DNA of 64,000 nucleotides, from positions 62,001 through 126,000 of the forward strand of contig JANZKI010000043.1 in assembly GCA_029224185.1 (NCBI GenBank), in the 5' to 3' direction. The notes under the pieces are model-generated. The model was not told the origin of the DNA. It saw only the letters and a program-made list of their open reading frames with translations, and made no database searches. This DNA is from Karalla daura (lineage: Eukaryota; Chordata; Actinopteri; Chaetodontiformes; Leiognathidae). Positions 1 through 11,026 of this stretch are shown here, piece by piece. The translations under genes were made by a program, and so were the position numbers. The stretch's first letter is position 1. Each line of letters opens with the position of its first letter.

Positions 1-48
1 TCGCGAGGGGTCGGGATTTCGGCCAAAACGACTGGTCCGGGATGGTCA

Positions 49-346
49 TTTTTTTACCTTTCGGCGAGCTTTAAAATCTCAGCTCCAGGATCAAATGATC
101 CTGGAGCTGAGATTTTAAAGCTCGCCGAAAGTGAAAAAGTGAAAAAAACGACCACCCCGGACCTGTGGTTTTTTTCACTTTCGGCGAGCTTTGATATCTC
201 AGCTCCAGGATCAAATCCGGCATCGGGATTGCTTTTTCCAGTGAGCGTGGGCCACCCCAGAGGCGGCTCACACCCCAAATCGTGCGTTTGGACTCGCTCG
301 TTCGGGGTCGGGATTTCGGCCGAAAACGACAGGTCCGGGGTGGTCG
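49..346 (+). repeat. Fold-back monomer 1 (298 bp)
   Basis: Structure in order: T7 and acc, a forward piece of monomer (58-96), its inverse (97-164, with a slipped gtgaaaaa), then the forward piece again from 165. Arms 58-92 and 97-131 are perfect complements (35 bp, centre aaat). The two forward copies are 120 bp apart, so the unit is 178 + 120 bp. Weaker complementarity extends the palindrome to about 31-164. Unit-specific marks are agctttgatatc, ccggcatcggg and ccccagagg. The monomer before each unit is 177 bp, because ccgaaaa is ccaaaa there. The monomer after this one starts with GTTAAC. Next unit: k = 16 monomers. Confidence 0.95.
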
Positions 347-774
347 TTTTTTTCACTTTCGGCGAGGGTTAACATCTCAGCTCCTGGACCACAGCCGGCC
401 TCGGGATTGCTTTATCCAGTGAGCGTGGGCCACCCCGGAGGCGGCTCACACCCCAAATGGTGGGTTTGAGCTCGCTCGTTCGGGGTCAGGAAATCGGCTC
501 AAAACGACAGGTCCGGGGTGGTCGTTTTTTTCACTTTCGGCGAGGGTTAATATCTCAGCTCCGGGACCACAGCCGGCCTCGGGATTGCTTTTTCCAGTGA
601 GCGTGGGCCACCCCGGAGGCGGCTCACACCCCAAATCGTGCGTTTGGACTCGCTCGTTCGGGGTCGGGATTTCGGCCGAAAACGACAGGTCCGGGGTGGT
701 CGTTTTTTTCACTTTCGGCGAGGGTTAATATCTCAGCTCCAGGATCAAATCCGGCCTCGGGATTGCTTTTTCCA

Positions 775-805
775 GTGAGCGTGGGCCACCCCGGAGGCGG
801 CTCAC
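775..805. repeat. Dyad GTGAGC...GCTCAC within the monomer
   Basis: Perfect 6-bp inverted arms at 775-780 and 800-805 enclose 19 nt. The same dyad is present in nearly every monomer. A rare break is at 60047, where GTGAGC becomes GTGAGT. A second break is near 43448, where ggcgg becomes ggaag just before ctcac and removes the first base of the right arm. Confidence 0.85.
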
Positions 806-847
806 ACCCCAAATCGTGCGTTTGGACTCGCTCGCGAGGGGTCGGGA

Positions 848-859
848 TTTCGGCCGAAA
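848..859. repeat. 12-bp palindrome TTTCGGCCGAAA
   Basis: A perfect 12-bp palindrome with no spacer, found in P, T and fold-back monomers. It is absent from S monomers and has one mismatch in the later R monomers. An 8-bp palindrome CTCGCGAG lies just upstream at 831-838 in monomers with the cgcgagg form. Confidence 0.85.
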
Positions 860-884
860 ACGACAGGTCCGGGGTGGTCGTTTT
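857..884. repeat. Dyad AAAACGAC...GTCGTTTT at the monomer junction
   Basis: Perfect 8-bp arms (857-864 and 877-884) flank a 12-nt spacer, aggtccggggtg, and run into the T7 tract. The arms are kept in S, R, P and T subtypes. The monomer just before every fold-back unit carries gtcatttt instead of gtcgtttt and so loses one base pair. Confidence 0.85.
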
Positions 885-1058
885 TTTCACTTTCGGCGAG
901 GGTTAATATCTCAGCTCCTGGACCACAGCCGGCCTCGGGATTGCTTTATCCAGTGAGCGTGGGCCACCCCGGAGGCGGCTCACACCCCAAATGGTGGGTT
1001 TGAGCTCGCTCGTTCGGGGTCAGGAAATCGGCCGAAAACGACAGGTCCGGGGTGGTCG

Positions 1059-1236
1059 TTTTTTTCACTTTCGGCGAGGGTTAATATCTCAGCTCCTGGA
1101 CCACAGCCGGCCTCGGGATTGCTTTATCCAGTGAGCGTGGGCCACCCCGGAGGCGGCTCACACCCCAAATGGTGGGTTTGAGCTCGCTCGTTCGGGGTCA
1201 GGAAATCGGCTCAAAACGACAGGTCCGGGGTGGTCG
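1059..1236 (+). repeat. Representative monomer, S subtype (gagctc)
   Basis: The second half reads aaatggtgggtttgagctc, then gttcggggtcaggaaatcgg and ctcaaaacgac. It differs from the other subtypes at many sites between the gtgagc dyad and the T7 tract. It lacks the tttcggccgaaa palindrome because ggccg has become ggctc. S monomers recur throughout the window, usually once or twice per interval between fold-back units. An S-like monomer at 881-1058 and its copy 5,222 bp on keep ggccgaaaacg and look like recombinants. Confidence 0.9.
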
Positions 1237-3015
1237 TTTTTTTCACTTTCGGCGAGGGTTAATATCTCAGCTCCGGGACCACAGCCGGCCTCGGGATTGC
1301 TTTTTCCAGTGAGCGTGGGCCACCCCGGAGGCGGCTCACACCCCAAATCGTGCGTTTGGACTCATTCGTTCGGGGTCAGGATTTCGGCCGAAAACGACAG
1401 GTCCGGGGTGGTCGTTTTTTTCACTTTCGGCGAGGGTTAATATCTCAGCTCCGGGACCACAGCCGGCCTCGGGATTGCTTTTTCCAGTGAGCGTGGGCCA
1501 CCCCGGAGGCGGCTCACACCACAAATCGTGCGTTTGGACTCGCTCGCGAGGGGTCGGGATTTCGGCCGAAAACGACAGGTCCGGGGTGGTCGTTTTTTTC
1601 ACTTTCGGCGAGGGTTAATATCTCAGCTCCTGGACCACAGCCGGCCTCGGGATTGCTTTATCCAGTGAGCGTGGGCCACCCCGGAGGCGGCTCACACCCC
1701 AAATCGTGCGTTTGGACTCGCTCGTTCGGGGTCGGGATTTCGGCCGAAAACGACAGGTCCGGGGTGGTCGTTTTTTTCACTTTCGGCGAGGGTTAATATC
1801 TCAGCTCCAGGATCAAATCCGGCCTCGGGATTGCTTTTTCCAGTGAGCGTGGGCCACCCCGGAGGCGGCTCACACCCCAAATCGTGCGTTTGGACTCGCT
1901 CGCGAGGGGTCGGGATTTCGGCCGAAAACGACAGGTCCGGGGTGGTCGTTTTTTTCACTTTCGGCGAGGGTTAATATCTCAGCTCCGGGACCACAGCCGG
2001 CCTCGGGATTGCTTTTTCCAGTGAGCGTGGGCCACCCGGGAGGCGGCTCACACCCCAAATCGTGCGTTTGGACTCGCTCGTTCGGGGTCGGGATTTCGGC
2101 CGAAAACGACAGGTCCGGGGTGGTCGTTTTTTTCACTTTCGGCGAGGGTTAATATCTCAGCTCCAGGATCAAATCCGGCCTCGGGATTGCTTTTTCCAGT
2201 GAGCGTGGGCCACCCCGGAGGCGGCTCACACCCCAAATCGTGCGTTTGGACTCGCTCGCGAGGGGTCGGGATTTCGGCCGAAAACGACAGGTCCGGGGTG
2301 GTCGTTTTTTTCACTTTCGGCGAGGGTTAATATCTCAGCTCCTGGACCACAGCCGGCCTCGGGATTGCTTTATCCAGTGAGCGTGGGCCACCCCGGAGGC
2401 GGCTCACACCCCAAATCGTGCGTTTGGACTCGCTCGTTCGGGGTCGGGATTTCGGCCGAAAACGACAGGTCCGGGGTGGTCGTTTTTTTCACTTTCGGCG
2501 AGGGTTAATATCTCAGCTCCAGGATCAAATCCGGCCTCGGGATTGCTTTTTCCAGTGAGCGTGGGCCACCCCGGAGGCGGCTCACACCCCAAATCGTGCG
2601 TTTGGACTCGCTCGCGAGGGGTCGGGATTTCGGCCGAAAACGACAGGTCCGGGGTGGTCGTTTTTTTCACTTTCGGCGAGGGTTAATATCTCAGCTCCTG
2701 GACCACAGCCGGCCTCGGGATTGCTTTATCCAGTGAGCGTGGGCCACCCCGGAGGCGGCTCACACCCCAAATGGTGGGTTTGAGCTCGCTCGTTCGGGGT
2801 CAGGAAATCGGCTCAAAACGACAGGTCCGGGGTGGTCGTTTTTTTCACTTTCGGCGAGGGTTAATATCTCAGCTCCGGGACCACAGCCGGCCTCGGGATT
2901 GCTTTTTCCAGTGAGCGTGGGCCACCCCGGAGGCGGCTCACACCCCAAATCGTGCGTTTGGACTCGCTCGCGAGGGGTCGGGATTTCGGCCAAAACGACT
3001 GGTCCGGGTTGGTCA

Positions 3016-3313
3016 TTTTTTTACCTTTCGGCGAGCTTTAAAATCTCAGCTCCAGGATCAAATGATCCTGGAGCTGAGATTTTAAAGCTCGCCGAAAGTG
3101 AAAAAGTGAAAAAAACGACCACCCCGGACCTGTGGTTTTTTTCACTTTCGGCGAGCTTTGATATCTCAGCTCCAGGATCAAATCCGGCATCGGGATTGCT
3201 TTTTCCAGTGAGCGTGGGCCACCCCAGAGGCGGCTCACACCCCAAATCGTGCGTTTGGACTCGCTCGTTCGGGGTCGGGATTTCGGCCGAAAACGACAGG
3301 TCCGGGGTGGTCG
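3016..3313 (+). repeat. Fold-back monomer 2
   Basis: Perfect palindrome core 3025-3098. The left flank reads ccgggttggtca, not ccgggatggtca, a variant shared only with unit 4, its 5,222-bp copy. The upstream monomer has gctttttccagtgagcg. It is followed by GTTAAC. Distance to the next unit is 2,789 bp (k = 15). Confidence 0.95.
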
Positions 3314-5804
3314 TTTTTTTCACTTTCGGCGAGGGTTAACATCTCAGCTCCAGGATCAAATCCGGCCTCGGGATTGCTTTTTCCAGTGAGCGTGGGCCAC
3401 CCCGGAGGCGGCTCACACCCCAAATCGTGCGTTTGGACTCGCTCGTTCGGGGTCGGGATTTCGGCCGAAAACGACAGGTCCGGGGTGGTCGTTTTTTTCA
3501 CTTTCGGCGAGGGCTAATATCTCAGCTCCTGGACCACAGCCGGCCTCGGGATTGCTTTATCCAGTGAGCGTGGGCCACCCCGGAGGCGGCTCACACCCCA
3601 AATGGTGGGTTTGAGCTCGCTCGTTCGGGGTCAGGAAATCGGCTCAAAACGACAGGTCCGGGGTGGTCGTTTTTTTCACTTTCGGCGAGGGTTAATATCT
3701 CAGCTCCGGGACCACAGCCGGCCTCGGGATTGCTTTTTCCAGTGAGCGTGGGCCACCCCAGAGGCGGCTCACACCCCAAATCGTGCGTTTGGACTCGCTC
3801 GTTCGGGGTCGGGATTTCGGCCGAAAACGACAGGTCCGGGGTGGTCGTTTTTTTCACTTTCGGCGAGGGTTAACATCTCAGCTCCAGGATCAAATCCGGC
3901 CTCGGGATTGCTTTTTCCAGTGAGCGTGGGCCACCCCGGAGGCGGCTCACACCCCAAATCGTGCGTTTGGACTCGCTCGTTCGGGGTCGGGATTTCGGCC
4001 GAAAACGACAGGTCCGGGGTGGTCGTTTTTTTCACTTTCGGCGAGGGCTAATATCTCAGCTCCTGGACCACAGCCGGCCTCGGGATTGCTTTATCCAGTG
4101 AGCGTGGGCCACCCCGGAGGCGGCTCACACCCCAAATGGTGGGTTTGAGCTCGCTCGTTCGGGGTCAGGAAATCGGCTCAAAACGACAGGTCCGGGGTGG
4201 TCGTTTTTTTCACTTTCGGCGAGGGTTAATATCTCAGCTCCGGGACCACAGCCGGCCTCGGGATTGCTTTTTCCAGTGAGCGTGGGCCACCCCGGAGGCG
4301 GCTCACACCCCAAATCGTGCGTTTGGACTCGCTCGTTCGGGGTCGGGATTTCGGCCGAAAACGACAGGTCCGGGGTGGTCGTTTTTTTCACTTTCGGCGA
4401 GGGTTAATATCTCAGCTCCAGGATCAAATCCGGCCTCGGGATTGCTTTTTCCAGTGAGCGTGGGCCACCCCGGAGGCGGCTCACACCCCAAATCGTGCGT
4501 TTGGACTCGCTCGCGAGGGGTCGGGATTTCGGCCGAAAACGACAGGTCCGGGGTGGTCGTTTTTTTCACTTTCGGCGAGGGTTAATATCTCAGCTCCGGG
4601 ACCACAGCCGGCCTCGGGATTGCTTTTTCCAGTGAGCGTGGGCCACCCGGGAGGCGGCTCACACCCCAAATCGTGCGTTTGGACTCGCTCGTTCGGGGTC
4701 GGGATTTCGGCCGAAAACGACAGGTCCGGGGTGGTCGTTTTTTTCACTTTCGGCGAGGGTTAATATCTCAGCTCCAGGATCAAATCCGGCCTCGGGATTG
4801 CTTTTTCCAGTGAGCGTGGGCCACCCCGGAGGCGGCTCACACCCCAAATCGTGCGTTTGGACTCGCTCGCGAGGGGTCGGGATTTCGGCCGAAAACGACA
4901 GGTCCGGGGTGGTCGTTTTTTTCACTTTCGGCGAGGGTTAATATCTCAGCTCCTGGACCACAGCCGGCCTCGGGATTTCTTTATCCAGTGAGCGTGGGCC
5001 ACCCCGGAGGCGGCTCACACCCCAAATCGTGCGTTTGGACTCGCTCGCGAGGGGTCGGGATTTCGGCCGAAAACGACAGGTCCGGGGTGGTCGTTTTTTT
5101 CACTTTCGGCGAGGGTTAATATCTCAGCTCCAGGATCAAATCCGGCCTCGGGATTGCTTTTTCCAGTGAGCGTGGGCCACCCCGGAGGCGGCTCACACCC
5201 CAAATCGTGCGTTTGGACTCGCTCGCGAGGGGTCGGGATTTCGGCCGAAAACGACAGGTCCGGGGTGGTCGTTTTTTTCACTTTCGGCGAGGGTTAATAT
5301 CTCAGCTCCTGGACCACAGCCGGCCTCGGGATTGCTTTATCCAGTGAGCGTGGGCCACCCCGGAGGCGGCTCACACCCCAAATGGTGGGTTTGAGCTCGC
5401 TCGTTCGGGGTCAGGAAATCGGCTCAAAACGACAGGTCCGGGGTGGTCGTTTTTTTCACTTTCGGCGAGGGTTAATATCTCAGCTCCGGGACCACAGCCG
5501 GCCTCGGGATTGCTTTTTCCAGTGAGCGTGGGCCACCCCGGAGGCGGCTCACACCCCAAATCGTGCGTTTGGACTCATTCGTTCGGGGTCAGGATTTCGG
5601 CCGAAAACGACAGGTCCGGGGTGGTCGTTTTTTTCACTTTCGGCGAGGGTTAATATCTCAGCTCCGGGATCACAGCCGGCCTCGGGATTGCGTTTTCCAG
5701 TGACCGTGGGCCACCCCGGAGGCGGCTCACACCCCAAATCGTGCGTTTGGACTCGCTCGCGAGGGGTCGGGATTTCGGCCAAAACGACTGGTCCGGGATG
5801 GTCA

Positions 5805-6102
5805 TTTTTTTACCTTTCGGCGAGCTTTAAAATCTCAGCTCCAGGATCAAATGATCCTGGAGCTGAGATTTTAAAGCTCGCCGAAAGTGAAAAAGTGAAA
5901 AAAACGACCACCCCGGACCTGTGGTTTTTTTCACTTTCGGCGAGCTTTGATATCTCAGCTCCAGGATCAAATCCGGCATCGGGATTGCTTTTTCCAGTGA
6001 GCGTGGGCCACCCCGGAGGCGGCTCACACCCCAAATCGTGCGTTTGGACTCGCTCGTTCGGGGTCGGGATTTCGGCCGAAAACGACAGGTCCGGGGTGGT
6101 CG
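5805..6102 (+). repeat. Fold-back monomer 3
   Basis: Core 5814-5887. It is unusual in having ccccggagg (G at 6015) where other fold-back units have ccccagagg, and in lacking GTTAAC afterwards. The upstream monomer has gcgttttccagtgaccg. It lies at the junction of the 5,222-bp tandem duplication. Next unit 2,433 bp on (k = 13). Confidence 0.95.
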
Positions 6103-8237
6103 TTTTTTTCACTTTCGGCGAGGGTTAATATCTCAGCTCCTGGACCACAGCCGGCCTCGGGATTGCTTTATCCAGTGAGCGTGGGCCACCCCGGAGGCGG
6201 CTCACACCCCAAATGGTGGGTTTGAGCTCGCTCGTTCGGGGTCAGGAAATCGGCCGAAAACGACAGGTCCGGGGTGGTCGTTTTTTTCACTTTCGGCGAG
6301 GGTTAATATCTCAGCTCCTGGACCACAGCCGGCCTCGGGATTGCTTTATCCAGTGAGCGTGGGCCACCCCGGAGGCGGCTCACACCCCAAATGGTGGGTT
6401 TGAGCTCGCTCGTTCGGGGTCAGGAAATCGGCTCAAAACGACAGGTCCGGGGTGGTCGTTTTTTTCACTTTCGGCGAGGGTTAATATCTCAGCTCCGGGA
6501 CCACAGCCGGCCTCGGGATTGCTTTTTCCAGTGAGCGTGGGCCACCCCGGAGGCGGCTCACACCCCAAATCGTGCGTTTGGACTCATTCGTTCGGGGTCA
6601 GGATTTCGGCCGAAAACGACAGGTCCGGGGTGGTCGTTTTTTTCACTTTCGGCGAGGGTTAATATCTCAGCTCCGGGACCACAGCCGGCCTCGGGATTGC
6701 TTTTTCCAGTGAGCGTGGGCCACCCCGGAGGCGGCTCACACCACAAATCGTGCGTTTGGACTCGCTCGCGAGGGGTCGGGATTTCGGCCGAAAACGACAG
6801 GTCCGGGGTGGTCGTTTTTTTCACTTTCGGCGAGGGTTAATATCTCAGCTCCTGGACCACAGCCGGCCTCGGGATTGCTTTATCCAGTGAGCGTGGGCCA
6901 CCCCGGAGGCGGCTCACACCCCAAATCGTGCGTTTGGACTCGCTCGTTCGGGGTCGGGATTTCGGCCGAAAACGACAGGTCCGGGGTGGTCGTTTTTTTC
7001 ACTTTCGGCGAGGGTTAATATCTCAGCTCCAGGATCAAATCCGGCCTCGGGATTGCTTTTTCCAGTGAGCGTGGGCCACCCCGGAGGCGGCTCACACCCC
7101 AAATCGTGCGTTTGGACTCGCTCGCGAGGGGTCGGGATTTCGGCCGAAAACGACAGGTCCGGGGTGGTCGTTTTTTTCACTTTCAGCGAGGGTTAATATC
7201 TCAGCTCCGGGACCACAGCCGGCCTCGGGATTGCTTTTTCCAGTGAGCGTGGGCCACCCGGGAGGCGGCTCACACCCCAAATCGTGCGTTTGGACTCGCT
7301 CGTTCGGGGTCGGGATTTCGGCCGAAAACGACAGGTCCGGGGTGGTCGTTTTTTTCACTTTCGGCGAGGGTTAATATCTCAGCTCCAGGATCAAATCCGG
7401 CCTCGGGATTGCTTTTTCCAGTGAGCGTGGGCCACCCCGGAGGCGGCTCACACCCCAAATCGTGCGTTTGGACTCGCTCGCGAGGGGTCGGGATTTCGGC
7501 CGAAAACGACAGGTCCGGGGTGGTCGTTTTTTTCACTTTCGGCGAGGGTTAATATCTCAGCTCCTGGACCACAGCCGGCCTCGGGATTGCTTTATCCAGT
7601 GAGCGTGGGCCACCCCGGAGGCGGCTCACACCCCAAATCGTGCGTTTGGACTCGCTCGTTCGGGGTCGGGATTTCGGCCGAAAACGACAGGTCCGGGGTG
7701 GTCGTTTTTTTCACTTTCGGCGAGGGTTAATATCTCAGCTCCAGGATCAAATCCGGCCTCGGGATTGCTTTTTCCAGTGAGCGTGGGCCACCCCGGAGGC
7801 GGCTCACACCCCAAATCGTGCGTTTGGACTCGCTCGCGAGGGGTCGGGATTTCGGCCGAAAACGACAGGTCCGGGGTGGTCGTTTTTTTCACTTTCGGCG
7901 AGGGTTAATATCTCAGCTCCTGGACCACAGCCGGCCTCGGGATTGCTTTATCCAGTGAGCGTGGGCCACCCCGGAGGCGGCTCACACCCCAAATGGTGGG
8001 TTTGAGCTCGCTCGTTCGGGGTCAGGAAATCGGCTCAAAACGACAGGTCCGGGGTGGTCGTTTTTTTCACTTTCGGCGAGGGTTAATATCTCAGCTCCGG
8101 GACCACAGCCGGCCTCGGGATTGCTTTTTCCAGTGAGCGTGGGCCACCCCGGAGGCGGCTCACACCCCAAATCGTGCGTTTGGACTCGCTCGCGAGGGGT
8201 CGGGATTTCGGCCAAAACGACTGGTCCGGGTTGGTCA

Positions 8238-8535
8238 TTTTTTTACCTTTCGGCGAGCTTTAAAATCTCAGCTCCAGGATCAAATGATCCTGGAGCTGAG
8301 ATTTTAAAGCTCGCCGAAAGTGAAAAAGTGAAAAAAACGACCACCCCGGACCTGTGGTTTTTTTCACTTTCGGCGAGCTTTGATATCTCAGCTCCAGGAT
8401 CAAATCCGGCATCGGGATTGCTTTTTCCAGTGAGCGTGGGCCACCCCAGAGGCGGCTCACACCCCAAATCGTGCGTTTGGACTCGCTCGTTCGGGGTCGG
8501 GATTTCGGCCGAAAACGACAGGTCCGGGGTGGTCG
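8238..8535 (+). repeat. Fold-back monomer 4
   Basis: Core 8247-8320. This is the 5,222-bp copy of unit 2, with the same ccgggttggtca left flank and the same GTTAAC-bearing monomer after it. Next unit 2,789 bp on (k = 15). Confidence 0.95.
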
Positions 8536-11026
8536 TTTTTTTCACTTTCGGCGAGGGTTAACATCTCAGCTCCAGGATCAAATCCGGCCTCGGGATTGCT
8601 TTTTCCAGTGAGCGTGGGCCACCCCGGAGGCGGCTCACACCCCAAATCGTGCGTTTGGACTCGCTCGTTCGGGGTCGGGATTTCGGCCGAAAACGACAGG
8701 TCCGGGGTGGTCGTTTTTTTCACTTTCGGCGAGGGCTAATATCTCAGCTCCTGGACCACAGCCGGCCTCGGGATTGCTTTATCCAGTGAGCGTGGGCCAC
8801 CCCGGAGGCGGCTCACACCCCAAATGGTGGGTTTGAGCTCGCTCGTTCGGGGTCAGGAAATCGGCTCAAAACGACAGGTCCGGGGTGGTCGTTTTTTTCA
8901 CTTTCGGCGAGGGTTAATATCTCAGCTCCGGGACCACAGCCGGCCTCGGGATTGCTTTTTCCAGTGAGCGTGGGCCACCCCAGAGGCGGCTCACACCCCA
9001 AATCGTGCGTTTGGACTCGCTCGTTCGGGGTCGGGATTTCGGCCGAAAACGACAGGTCCGGGGTGGTCGTTTTTTTCACTTTCGGCGAGGGTTAACATCT
9101 CAGCTCCAGGATCAAATCCGGCCTCGGGATTGCTTTTTCCAGTGAGCGTGGGCCACCCCGGAGGCGGCTCACACCCCAAATCGTGCGTTTGGACTCGCTC
9201 GTTCGGGGTCGGGATTTCGGCCGAAAACGACAGGTCCGGGGTGGTCGTTTTTTTCACTTTCGGCGAGGGCTAATATCTCAGCTCCTGGACCACAGCCGGC
9301 CTCGGGATTGCTTTATCCAGTGAGCGTGGGCCACCCCGGAGGCGGCTCACACCCCAAATGGTGGGTTTGAGCTCGCTCGTTCGGGGTCAGGAAATCGGCT
9401 CAAAACGACAGGTCCGGGGTGGTCGTTTTTTTCACTTTCGGCGAGGGTTAATATCTCAGCTCCGGGACCACAGCCGGCCTCGGGATTGCTTTTTCCAGTG
9501 AGCGTGGGCCACCCCGGAGGCGGCTCACACCCCAAATCGTGCGTTTGGACTCGCTCGTTCGGGGTCGGGATTTCGGCCGAAAACGACAGGTCCGGGGTGG
9601 TCGTTTTTTTCACTTTCGGCGAGGGTTAATATCTCAGCTCCAGGATCAAATCCGGCCTCGGGATTGCTTTTTCCAGTGAGCGTGGGCCACCCCGGAGGCG
9701 GCTCACACCCCAAATCGTGCGTTTGGACTCGCTCGCGAGGGGTCGGGATTTCGGCCGAAAACGACAGGTCCGGGGTGGTCGTTTTTTTCACTTTCGGCGA
9801 GGGTTAATATCTCAGCTCCGGGACCACAGCCGGCCTCGGGATTGCTTTTTCCAGTGAGCGTGGGCCACCCGGGAGGCGGCTCACACCCCAAATCGTGCGT
9901 TTGGACTCGCTCGTTCGGGGTCGGGATTTCGGCCGAAAACGACAGGTCCGGGGTGGTCGTTTTTTTCACTTTCGGCGAGGGTTAATATCTCAGCTCCAGG
10001 ATCAAATCCGGCCTCGGGATTGCTTTTTCCAGTGAGCGTGGGCCACCCCGGAGGCGGCTCACACCCCAAATCGTGCGTTTGGACTCGCTCGCGAGGGGTC
10101 GGGATTTCGGCCGAAAACGACAGGTCCGGGGTGGTCGTTTTTTTCACTTTCGGCGAGGGTTAATATCTCAGCTCCTGGACCACAGCCGGCCTCGGGATTT
10201 CTTTATCCAGTGAGCGTGGGCCACCCCGGAGGCGGCTCACACCCCAAATCGTGCGTTTGGACTCGCTCGCGAGGGGTCGGGATTTCGGCCGAAAACGACA
10301 GGTCCGGGGTGGTCGTTTTTTTCACTTTCGGCGAGGGTTAATATCTCAGCTCCAGGATCAAATCCGGCCTCGGGATTGCTTTTTCCAGTGAGCGTGGGCC
10401 ACCCCGGAGGCGGCTCACACCCCAAATCGTGCGTTTGGACTCGCTCGCGAGGGGTCGGGATTTCGGCCGAAAACGACAGGTCCGGGGTGGTCGTTTTTTT
10501 CACTTTCGGCGAGGGTTAATATCTCAGCTCCTGGACCACAGCCGGCCTCGGGATTGCTTTATCCAGTGAGCGTGGGCCACCCCGGAGGCGGCTCACACCC
10601 CAAATGGTGGGTTTGAGCTCGCTCGTTCGGGGTCAGGAAATCGGCTCAAAACGACAGGTCCGGGGTGGTCGTTTTTTTCACTTTCGGCGAGGGTTAATAT
10701 CTCAGCTCCGGGACCACAGCCGGCCTCGGGATTGCTTTTTCCAGTGAGCGTGGGCCACCCCGGAGGCGGCTCACACCCCAAATCGTGCGTTTGGACTCAT
10801 TCGTTCGGGGTCAGGATTTCGGCCGAAAACGACAGGTCCGGGGTGGTCGTTTTTTTCACTTTCGGCGAGGGTTAATATCTCAGCTCCGGGATCACAGCCG
10901 GCCTCGGGATTGCGTTTTCCAGTGACCGTGGGCCACCCCGGAGGCGGCTCACACCCCAAATCGTGCGTTTGGACTCGCTCGCGAGGGGTCGGGATTTCGG
11001 CCAAAACGACTGGTCCGGGATGGTCA

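Larger units (their letters stand above)
703..880 (+). repeat. Representative monomer, P subtype (aggatcaaat)
   Basis: This 178-bp monomer carries ctccaggatcaaatccgg in place of ctcctggaccacagccgg. The same block lies in the fold-back units, so P is the closest standard relative of the sequence that folded back. In many P monomers, especially those right after a fold-back unit from about 12.9 kb onward, ccccggagg is replaced by cccgggagg, which creates a SmaI-type palindrome. Confidence 0.9.
838..6059 (+). repeat. 5,222-bp higher-order repeat, copy A
   Basis: This segment matches the following one base for base at an offset of 5,222 bp, apart from isolated changes. It contains fold-back units 2 and 3. 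Shared rare marks include gatttctttatcc near 4975 and the actcattcg monomers near 1360 and 5577. The left match limit is near 838, where cgcgagg stops matching cgttcgg. Confidence 0.85.

Noticed and set aside
97..178. Hairpin followed by a T tract as an intrinsic transcription terminator
   Set aside because: The T7 tract is part of every monomer, whether or not a hairpin precedes it, and there is no gene for it to terminate.
49..346. Fold-back unit as a MITE or other inverted-repeat transposon
   Set aside because: Both arms are pieces of the satellite monomer itself, no target-site duplication is visible, and all copies sit at the same monomer phase with shared flanks.
446..712. Repeated 88-codon minus-strand open frames, about 1.5 monomers long
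   Set aside because: They overlap one another from monomer to monomer and track subtype differences passively. No domain, signal or codon pattern is recognisable.
703..880. CENP-B box
   Set aside because: The TTCG and CGAA sites of the monomer and fold-back were checked on both strands against nTTCGnnnnAnnCGGGn. The nearest, in tttcggccgaaaacgac, fails at the CGGG end.
2899..3339. A + strand open frame of 146 codons across most fold-back units, and a minus-strand frame of 100 codons opposite it
   Set aside because: The frames exist because the repeat is GC-rich and stop-poor. They overlap on both strands, end inside standard monomers, start at arbitrary ATGs, and recur unchanged only because the DNA itself is repeated. 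The 178-bp monomer is not a multiple of three.
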